A program made the translations under genes and the position numbers. A stretch of 9,261 nt of DNA from JBKPFU01 sp046728975 (GTDB taxonomy: Bacteria; Actinomycetota; Thermoleophilia; Gaiellales; Gaiellaceae), in contig JBKPFU010000063.1 of assembly GCA_046728975.1 (NCBI GenBank), positions 1-9,261 on the forward strand. The letters run 5' to 3'. Each line of letters opens with the position of its first letter. The first letter of the stretch is position 1. Positions 1 through 5,146 of this stretch are shown here, in pieces. Below the pieces are notes generated by a model that saw nothing but the letters and a program-made list of their open reading frames with translations, had not been told where the DNA came from and made no database searches.

Positions 1-73
1 CCGCCTCGGCCGCTCGGACCTTGAGCGTGCGGTGGAGCTCCGGCGGAACGTTCCGTATCTGGATATGCGGCAT
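1..73 (-). CDS. Ribbon-helix-helix antitoxin (FitA/VapB-like), 5' part only
   Basis: Only the first 24 codons are present; the gene runs off the left edge of the window. The translation starts MPHIQIRNVPPELHRTLKVR and goes on AAEA. This is the usual start of FitA/VapB-type ribbon-helix-helix antitoxins: a short beta strand (HIQIRN) that contacts DNA, then the helix beginning PPELHRTLKVRAA. In known systems such a protein dimerises, represses its own operon and neutralises a PIN-domain (VapC/FitB) ribonuclease, usually encoded just downstream. Here that partner would lie outside the window. I chose the ATG at 73 because it has a TANNNT hexamer 7 nt upstream and gives the typical N-terminus; an in-frame GTG three codons earlier (82) is possible. 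A tandem repeat at 87-105 fits autoregulation. The family call rests on one short segment. Confidence 0.72.
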   Translation of the reverse strand, partial: MPHIQIRNVPPELHRTLKVRAAEA

Positions 74-80
74 GCGCAGC

Positions 81-86
81 ACCTTA
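81..86 (-). promoter_or_regulatory. Putative -10 hexamer of the antitoxin gene (leaderless)
   Basis: On the minus strand TAAGGT is followed by exactly 7 nt (GCTGCGC) and then the ATG at 73. This matches the actinobacterial TANNNT -10 spacing in which transcription starts at the A of the start codon. The overlapping AAGGTG (85-80) could instead be read as a Shine-Dalgarno sequence with a 6-nt spacer, so the two explanations compete. No -35 element is recognisable. Confidence 0.45.
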
Positions 87-105
87 TCACATGTGCATCA
101 CATGT
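87..105. repeat. Tandem 8-bp repeat TCACATGT, likely antitoxin operator
   Basis: TCACATGT occurs at 87-94 and again at 98-105, so the period is 11 bp, about one helical turn. The core ACATGT of each copy is a perfect palindrome, so the site also reads as an inverted repeat. It lies immediately upstream of the antitoxin -10 hexamer. Ribbon-helix-helix regulators commonly bind short repeats spaced by about one turn, so binding here would cover the promoter. The repeat is directly visible; the operator role is inferred. Confidence 0.55.
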
Positions 106-223
106 CCCGTCAGGACTGTGCCCGCCGCGGGCTCCTGTCACGGCATCTCGTCGCGAGGCGGACTTCGGCCTGCGGAGCCGGGCTTGGCGTCCGGGCGACC
201 ACCTTCCGCACGCCCGCCCGACA

Positions 224-1036
224 TCACACCACGCGATTCCGAAGCACGCCGATCCCCTCCACCTCGAGCTCGACCACGTCGCCGCCCTGCAACCACCTCC
301 CGTCGCCGTGCTCCAGGATGCAGCCCGTCCCCACCGTGCCCGAGCCGAGGATGTCGCCCGGACGCAGATGCGTGTTCCGCGCCGCGGCCGCGACGATGGC
401 GTCCCACGTGTGGTGCAGGTCCGCGAGGTCCCCGCGAGAGCGCTCCTCACCGTTGACGCGTGCGACCATCACGCCGCTCGAGCCGTCGAACTCGTCGGGC
501 GTGACGAGGGTCGGCCCGATGCTCGTCGCGAAGTCCTTCCCCTTCGCCGGCCCGAGCCCGACACGCATCTCCCTGCGCTGCAGATCTCGCGCCGACCAGT
601 CGTTCATCACCGTGAACCCGCCGATCTCCCCTTCGGCGCCGATTACCGCGGCGACCTCGAGCTCGTAGTCGAGCTCGTTCGTGTCCGGCGGCTTCAGGAT
701 CTCCTCGTCAGGCCCGTAGATCGCGGCCGGGTTCGAGAAGTAGAAGACCGGAAGCTCGTACCACTCGTCCGGTACGCCCGGCCGCCCCGTGACCCTCGCT
801 GCGTTCTTGACGTGCTGCTCGAAGGCGTAGAAGTCGCGGACGGAGGGCGGGCGCGCGATCGGCGCGAGCAGACGGACGTCTTCGAGCCGGTACTCGGCGT
901 GCTCGCGCGCCTTGCCGCCGCCCGTGAAGAACGAGGCGAGTGTTTGCGCCGCGAGGTGGATCACCCGGTCGCCGTCGATCCGTCCTACCCACCCGCGCAC
1001 TTCGAGATTCCGCGGAGCGAAGAGGCAGAGCCGCAA
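224..1036 (-). CDS. Fumarylacetoacetate hydrolase (FAH) family enzyme
   Basis: This 270-residue protein belongs to the FAH/2-hydroxyhepta-diene-1,7-dioate isomerase fold family, metal-dependent cytosolic enzymes that cleave or isomerise acyl-pyruvate-like substrates. Visible hallmarks are RDFYAFEQHV (68-76, with the likely catalytic His75), ELDYELEVAAVIG with E125 and E127 as probable metal ligands, MNDWSARDLQ with D146, and GPAKGKDFATSIGP (162-175). The C-terminal RPGDILGSGTVGTG (225-238) is also typical. The start is TTG, directly after the TAG stop of the upstream CDF gene; it is supported by GGAG 6 nt upstream and by the normal family N-terminus. With hpd about 3 kb away on the same strand, fumarylacetoacetase of tyrosine breakdown is a reasonable guess. 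The family is promiscuous (oxaloacetate decarboxylases, 2-keto-4-pentenoate hydratases), so the substrate is not proven. Confidence 0.9.
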   Translation of the reverse strand: MRLCLFAPRNLEVRGWVGRIDGDRVIHLAAQTLASFFTGGGKAREHAEYRLEDVRLLAPIARPPSVRDFYAFEQHVKNAARVTGRPGVPDEWYELPVFYFSNPAAIYGPDEEILKPPDTNELDYELEVAAVIGAEGEIGGFTVMNDWSARDLQRREMRVGLGPAKGKDFATSIGPTLVTPDEFDGSSGVMVARVNGEERSRGDLADLHHTWDAIVAAAARNTHLRPGDILGSGTVGTGCILEHGDGRWLQGGDVVELEVEGIGVLRNRVV

Positions 1037-2395
1037 CTACGGCTCCGTGTGGACGATGATCTCGGCGAACTCCGGATTCTCGCGCCGAATCCGCTCCTCG
1101 ATCTCGCTGGCTCGCGCGTGAGCTTCGGCGAGCGGCGTGTGCGGATCGAGGCCGAGCGTCAGGAACGCGACCAGCCCGTCGGCCGTGCGCAGGAGCCGCA
1201 GCGCCCGGGGCCTTTGACCCGTCGCCTCGCGCACGACCCGGATGACGGTCTGGGCTGAACGGTCGGCGTCCGACGCGGCGGGGCTGCGGCCCTCGGTCGC
1301 CGCCGCCAGCGGCTCGAGATGGGTCTGCACGGACTCGACCTCGGGCAAAGCGTCTTCGATCGCGCGCTCCACCTCTGTGGCAACCGTGTGCGCCTCCTCC
1401 AGCGAGAGGTCGGCGGGGAGCTTGAGGTGCAGCGAGACGGCGGAGGCGCCGTCGACCGTGACCACGTTGAGGTTATGGATCTCGCGCACGCGCGGCACGC
1501 GCTGGGCTGCGGCAAGCGCCCGCTCGCTGAGCTCGGCGTCGTCTCCTGCCGGCTCGACGTGGACGACCACGTCGCTTTCCGGCAGCGCCCGCTGCACGGC
1601 GTTCTCGACCGCGTCAGCGGCCGCGTGGCCTTGGCCAATCGCGGCGCCCGGCGGCACGCCGATCACGACGTCCGCGAAGTGACGCCCTGCGGCCTGGCGC
1701 ATCCGCAGCCGCCGCAGCTCGACCGGCGGCTCGACCGCGGCAATCGCCTGGCGCGCCGCCTCCTGCGCCTCCGCCGGCACGCGGTCCATCAGCACGTCGA
1801 CGTTGCGCCGCATGAGGCGTCCGGCCGCAAGGAGCACCAGCACCGCGACGAAGAGCGCGGCGATCGAGTCGGCGTTCGGGTAGCCGGCGCGCACGCCGAG
1901 CAAGCCCAGCAGCACGGCGGTCGAGCCCGCCATGTCGCTCGCGAAGTGGACGGAGTTCGCCTGGAGCGCCGAGCTGCCGTAGCGGCGCGCCGCGCGCGAC
2001 GAGACGACGGTTCTCGAGAGGTCGACCGCGATCACGATTCCGATCACGACGAGTGCGTACCAGGTCGCCTCGACGCCGGTCTCCGAGAACCCGGCGAGGT
2101 GCGAGATCGCGCGCCCCGCGATCAGGACACTGGCCACGACGAGGATCGCGCCCTCCGAGAGCGCGGCCAAATGCTCGGCTTTGCCGTGGCCGTAGGCGTG
2201 GCCGGGATCGGCAGGGCGGGCGGCGACGCCGACCGCGATGAACGTCAGGATTGCCGCGACCAGATCGGTACCGGAGTGCAGCGCTTCGGAAAGAAGCCCA
2301 AGGCTGCCCGAGGCAAGGCCGGCGACGAGCTTCAGCGCGACCAGGCCGGCCGCGGCGAGCACCGAAACGAGCGCCGTCTTGCGCTGGGGCGTCAC
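1037..2395 (-). CDS. Cation diffusion facilitator (CDF) metal transporter with three tandem C-terminal domains
   Basis: This 452-residue inner-membrane metal/proton antiporter is of the CDF family (Zn, Fe, Mn or Co efflux). Residues about 8-195 form the six-helix membrane domain, with the paired metal-site motifs H40-x3-D44 (ALHSGTD) and H150-x3-D154 (HFASD), and the loop HAYGHGKAEHL (66-76). The HxxxD/HxxxD combination is usual for zinc-type members, but the metal is not settled. The cytoplasmic part is unusual: instead of one ferredoxin-like dimerisation domain of about 80 residues there are three, at about 207-282, 287-362 and 378-452, ending VHVEP, THLEP and VHTEP. Typical members are about 300 residues long. 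The start is GTG with no clear Shine-Dalgarno sequence; it lies 22 nt after the terminator of the upstream gene. The FAH gene follows with no gap. Confidence 0.93.
   Translation of the reverse strand: MTPQRKTALVSVLAAAGLVALKLVAGLASGSLGLLSEALHSGTDLVAAILTFIAVGVAARPADPGHAYGHGKAEHLAALSEGAILVVASVLIAGRAISHLAGFSETGVEATWYALVVIGIVIAVDLSRTVVSSRAARRYGSSALQANSVHFASDMAGSTAVLLGLLGVRAGYPNADSIAALFVAVLVLLAAGRLMRRNVDVLMDRVPAEAQEAARQAIAAVEPPVELRRLRMRQAAGRHFADVVIGVPPGAAIGQGHAAADAVENAVQRALPESDVVVHVEPAGDDAELSERALAAAQRVPRVREIHNLNVVTVDGASAVSLHLKLPADLSLEEAHTVATEVERAIEDALPEVESVQTHLEPLAAATEGRSPAASDADRSAQTVIRVVREATGQRPRALRLLRTADGLVAFLTLGLDPHTPLAEAHARASEIEERIRRENPEFAEIIVHTEP
1043..1046 (-). promoter_or_regulatory. Shine-Dalgarno GGAG for the FAH gene, inside the CDF gene
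   Basis: The GGAG lies within the Thr-Glu codons just before the CDF stop, 6 nt upstream of the TTG start of the FAH gene. This supports the non-ATG start and indicates translational coupling of the two genes on one transcript. Confidence 0.65.
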
Positions 2396-2412
2396 GGCGG
2401 AAGAATCGCAGC

Positions 2413-2443
2413 AAAGAAAAGGGCCCGCCGGAGCGGGCCCTTT
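2413..2443 (-). terminator. Rho-independent terminator of the secreted-protein gene
   Basis: The arms AAAGGGCCCGC (2418-2428) and GCGGGCCCTTT (2433-2443) form a perfect 11-bp stem around a 4-nt loop. On the minus strand the stem runs into the T-rich tail TTTTCTTT (2420-2413). It begins 22 nt after the stop codon of the gene ending at 2466. The A/T base pairs at the stem foot give some symmetry, but on the plus strand only TTT follows and no gene ends nearby. Confidence 0.88.
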
Positions 2444-2465
2444 CGGGACCGATGGATAAGCCTTA

Positions 2466-3116
2466 CTAGTTGGCGATGTCGCCGATGAACGTCTCGTTGA
2501 CGCCGTTCAAGCCGCGGTCCTCCCAATGGTGGAGCCGCACGCCCTGTCGTTTGTGGCGCTGGACGTTGTACTTGAAGCTGAAGCGGCAGCCGGCGTACCC
2601 CTCGTTGCAGGTGTACCGCACCGGCGTGCCGGCAGTCGTCGGCGTGAAGAAGCCGGCGATGAAGTCAGTGTTGGAGCAAACGGTGGTGCAAGAGCCGTTC
2701 GGATTGAACGTTCCGCCGGTCACTGTCCCCGCGATGAAGCCGTGCATCTTGCCCTTGACGCCGGCGCGAAGTGCGGTGCCGTGCTTGCCGCGTCGGATGA
2801 CGCCGGGGCACGGATCAGCGCTCGGGCTGAGCGGGCCGGTCGTGACGAAGCGCCCGAAGTCCTCTCGGCGGACGCTGTACGAGCCGTCCTCGTTGCGCCT
2901 CACCTTGTACGTCCGGTGAAGGGTGTCGATAGCCCAGACCCGGAACGAGCAGCCGTGGTCCTCCGTCACGACGTTGTTGATCGTGACGATCCCGCCGTTC
3001 GCGGTCAGCTTGTGATGCGGCCCCTTGCCCTTACCCTGGCCCGGATCGGCGACGCCGCCCGCAGCGAAGGCGAGCGCGGCGACGATCAGAACCGAGATGG
3101 CGAGCAAGCGTTTCAT
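2466..3116 (-). CDS. Secreted six-cysteine protein of unknown function
   Basis: I do not recognise a named family for this 216-residue protein. It begins with a clear Sec signal peptide: a short basic start (MKRLL), a hydrophobic core to about residue 19, and a probable cleavage site after GVA23. The mature part starts with a Gly/Lys/His-rich stretch (26-36), then a probable beta-rich domain (GGIVTINNVV, TYKVRRNEDGSYSV, FIAGTVTGGTF, DFIAGFF). It has six cysteines (56, 103, 143, 147, 170, 177), an even number compatible with three disulphides in an exported protein. No lipobox, sortase signal or later membrane segment is seen. The ATG start has a near-perfect AAAGGAGG (3134-3127) 10 nt upstream, the strongest ribosome-binding site in the window. 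Its own terminator follows, so it is probably a separate, well-expressed unit. Confidence 0.82.
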   Translation of the reverse strand: MKRLLAISVLIVAALAFAAGGVADPGQGKGKGPHHKLTANGGIVTINNVVTEDHGCSFRVWAIDTLHRTYKVRRNEDGSYSVRREDFGRFVTTGPLSPSADPCPGVIRRGKHGTALRAGVKGKMHGFIAGTVTGGTFNPNGSCTTVCSNTDFIAGFFTPTTAGTPVRYTCNEGYAGCRFSFKYNVQRHKRQGVRLHHWEDRGLNGVNETFIGDIAN

Positions 3117-3126
3117 GGAGAGAATC

Positions 3127-3134
3127 CCTCCTTT
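3127..3134 (-). promoter_or_regulatory. Strong Shine-Dalgarno site AAAGGAGG
   Basis: This near-consensus site lies 10 nt upstream of the ATG at 3116. It stands out because several other starts in the window have no recognisable Shine-Dalgarno sequence, and it implies a real 5' untranslated leader for the secreted protein. Confidence 0.8.
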
Positions 3135-3204
3135 GTTTCTTTCAGCACAAGGGTTCTGTCTTGCCCTAGAACAGATCCTGCGCGGCGAGCCGTCTTGCGG
3201 GCTG

Positions 3205-3978
3205 CTAAACGGGTTGGAGCGCCCAGATCACGACGTCCTGGCGGGGTGAGAAGTGCACGAGCGGCTCTTCGTCAGACAGGCTCACGGGGTCGGGCGGCAT
3301 CGTGTTCAGCTCGATCTGCGCCGCGGCCGGCTGGAGCCGCCACGGTGGATGGTGGATCTCGGCGCGGAAGAGCTCGTTGCCGTCGACGGCATAGAGGCAG
3401 TAGCGCTCGGTGAGGAAGTGATCCAGCGACCCCGGATCCGGCGGATCCGCCTCACCGGCCGTTCGGGAGCGGCCGCGGAACACGAAGGGTCGCGCTGATC
3501 CCTCGGCGCGGTTGCTGGAGTACTCCGTCCATTCGCCGCTTCGCGCGACGCTCATCCGCGCCCGGTAGTAGGGCAGGCGGTACGCGCGTCGCGCTGCCTC
3601 GACCGCGAGGCGGCTGGACGTATCGAGGCTGAAGAACCAGATTCCCGGCTTGTCCTCGGCGGTCACGTACGTACGGACGTTGATCTCCGGAAAGCTCGAC
3701 AGCCACGGTGCGGGGAACGTGCCGCGCAGCCGAAAGCCGGTGATCACGAACGGCGTGATCCCGAGCCAGGCGCTCCCGTCGAACTCGTCGAGCTCGAGCG
3801 CCGTCGGGACGAGCTCCCTGAGTGTCGACGCCGGGACCCGCCAATGAGCGAACAGCAGGTCGTCCCACGTCTGGGCCATGATCCAGCGGCCGTCGGGGAG
3901 CGGCCAGGGCCGGTGCTCGGTCTCGCCGACGACCGCGGCCTGCCGCGCGGGCGTCGACAGCAGCTCGTGAACGCTCAC
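3205..3978 (-). CDS. DUF2071 / YqjF-like protein
   Basis: This 257-residue protein matches the DUF2071 (COG3361, Bacillus YqjF-like) family, whose biochemical role is not established. Family hallmarks visible in order are WDDLLFAHWRVP (38-49), LRELVPTALELDEFDGSAWLGITPF (53-77), FPEINVRTYV (96-105), PGIWFFSLDTSSRLAVEAARRAYRLPYY (111-138) and ERYCLYAV (191-198). The fold resembles acetoacetate decarboxylase by family knowledge, but no catalytic lysine can be assigned here. There is no signal peptide or membrane segment, so it should be cytosolic. The start is GTG with GGGAG 9 nt upstream; an internal ATG at residue 34 would cut into the conserved region and is less likely. It follows hpd after 54 nt on the same strand and is probably co-transcribed, which hints at but does not show a link to aromatic amino acid breakdown. 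Confidence 0.88.
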   Translation of the reverse strand: MSVHELLSTPARQAAVVGETEHRPWPLPDGRWIMAQTWDDLLFAHWRVPASTLRELVPTALELDEFDGSAWLGITPFVITGFRLRGTFPAPWLSSFPEINVRTYVTAEDKPGIWFFSLDTSSRLAVEAARRAYRLPYYRARMSVARSGEWTEYSSNRAEGSARPFVFRGRSRTAGEADPPDPGSLDHFLTERYCLYAVDGNELFRAEIHHPPWRLQPAAAQIELNTMPPDPVSLSDEEPLVHFSPRQDVVIWALQPV

Positions 3979-4032
3979 GCGCTGAGTCTCCCGCGTGGGA
4001 CGCGCGCGAAACCGAGGACGCGCCGCGCCGGC

Positions 4033-5133
4033 CTAGAGGTTTCCGCGCAACGCCTGCTCGCGCTCGATTGCCTCGAACAAGGCCTTGAAGTTGCCCTCGC
4101 CGAAGCCGCGCGAGCCGTGGCGCTCGATCACCTCGAAGAAGAGCGTCGGCCGATCCTGCGCCGTCTTCGTGAAGATCTGCAGGAGGTAGCCCTCCTCGTC
4201 GCGGTCGGCGAGGATTCGCAGCCGCCGCAGGTCGTCCCAGCTCTCGCGGATCTCTCCTACCCGCTCTTCGACGTCGCCGTAGTACGTGTCCGGCGTCTCC
4301 AGGAACAGAATTCCCCGCTCCTTGAGCTGCTCCACGGTGCCGACGATGTCGTCCGTCGCCATCGCGACGTGCTGGACGCCGGGGCCGCCGTAGAACTCGA
4401 GGTACTCCTCGATCTGGCTCTTGCGCTTCCCCTCGGCCGGCTCGTTGATCGGGAACTTGATCTTCCCCTCGCCGTCCGTCATCACCTTCGACATCAGCGC
4501 CGAGTACTCGGTCGAGATCGCCTCGTCCGAGAAGTGGATCAGCTCGGTGAAACCCATCGTCCGCTCGTAGAAAGACACCCACTCGTTCATTCGCCCGAGC
4601 TCGACGTTTCCGACCACGTGATCGATCGTCTTCAGGCCGACGCCGTCGAGCTTGCCGTTGTCGCCGGCCGAGACGTAGCCCGGGAGGTAGGCGCCCTCGT
4701 ACTCGCCGCGGTTGACGAAGGTGTGCAGGTTCTCGCCGTACGTGGCGATCGAGGCGAGCTCGACCCGCCCGAATTCGTCCTCGATCCAGTGCGGCTCGGC
4801 GACGCCGCGCGCGCCGCGCTGGACGGCCTGGCGGTAGGCGTTCGTCGCGTCGGGAACCCGCAGGGCGACGTCCTTGACGCCGTCGCCGTGCGCGCAGGCA
4901 AAGCGCGTGATCTCGCTGTCGCCGCGCAGGCCGCTCGTGAGCACCATGCGGATGTCGCCCTGCTCGAGCACGTACGAGGCGCGGTCGCGGACACCGGTCT
5001 CGGGGCCCGAGTACGCGGTCCCCGTGAAGCCGAACGCGTGCTCGTAGAAGTACGCCGCCTGCTTCGCATTCCCGACCCAAAGCTCGATGTGGTCCCAGCC
5101 CTGGATCGGCATGAAGTCCGGCTGCGCGCTCAC
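4033..5133 (-). CDS. hpd: 4-hydroxyphenylpyruvate dioxygenase
   Basis: This 366-residue, Fe(II)-dependent cytosolic enzyme converts 4-hydroxyphenylpyruvate to homogentisate, the second step of tyrosine catabolism. It has the two vicinal-oxygen-chelate domains of the family: the N-terminal one begins GWDHIELWV (12-20), and the catalytic one starts about residue 168. The iron triad is visible: H172 (TIDHVV), H255 (GVQHVAM) and E334 (LFFEVIERHG). Substrate-site KFPINEPA (226-233) and the C-terminal gating helix region GSRGFGEGNFKALFEAIE (340-357) are conserved. Length is normal. Hydroxymandelate synthase is a close relative, but the C-terminal pattern and absence of peptide-antibiotic genes favour HPPD. 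The GTG start has no clear Shine-Dalgarno but has TAAGAT 7 nt upstream; an ATG at codon 8 is the alternative start. The stop of the MFS gene is 10 nt upstream of the GTG. Confidence 0.95.
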   Translation of the reverse strand: MSAQPDFMPIQGWDHIELWVGNAKQAAYFYEHAFGFTGTAYSGPETGVRDRASYVLEQGDIRMVLTSGLRGDSEITRFACAHGDGVKDVALRVPDATNAYRQAVQRGARGVAEPHWIEDEFGRVELASIATYGENLHTFVNRGEYEGAYLPGYVSAGDNGKLDGVGLKTIDHVVGNVELGRMNEWVSFYERTMGFTELIHFSDEAISTEYSALMSKVMTDGEGKIKFPINEPAEGKRKSQIEEYLEFYGGPGVQHVAMATDDIVGTVEQLKERGILFLETPDTYYGDVEERVGEIRESWDDLRRLRILADRDEEGYLLQIFTKTAQDRPTLFFEVIERHGSRGFGEGNFKALFEAIEREQALRGNL

Positions 5134-5140
5134 CGCTCGG

Positions 5141-5146
5141 ATCTTA
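5141..5146 (-). promoter_or_regulatory. Putative -10 hexamer of hpd (leaderless), overlapping the MFS stop codon
   Basis: TAAGAT on the minus strand differs from TATAAT at two positions and is followed by exactly 7 nt (CCGAGCG) and the GTG start of hpd. Its first three bases are the TAA stop codon of the MFS gene. This would give hpd its own start of transcription despite lying only 10 nt after the previous gene. No -35 element is recognisable. Confidence 0.5.

Noticed and set aside
120..132. GC-rich hairpin GCCCG-CCG-CGGGC between the FAH and antitoxin genes, considered as a terminator.
   Set aside because: The stem is only 5 bp with a 3-nt loop and there is no T-tract on either strand, so a chance fold in GC-rich DNA is likely.
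1319..2488. A long plus-strand frame opposite the CDF gene.
   Set aside because: The minus-strand CDF protein has clear membrane helices and metal motifs, while the antisense product is charged and motif-free.
3452..5080. A 542-codon minus-strand frame across hpd and the DUF2071 gene.
   Set aside because: It is out of frame with both genes, is almost all Arg, Ala, Gly, Pro and Asp, and shows no family motif; a high-GC shadow.
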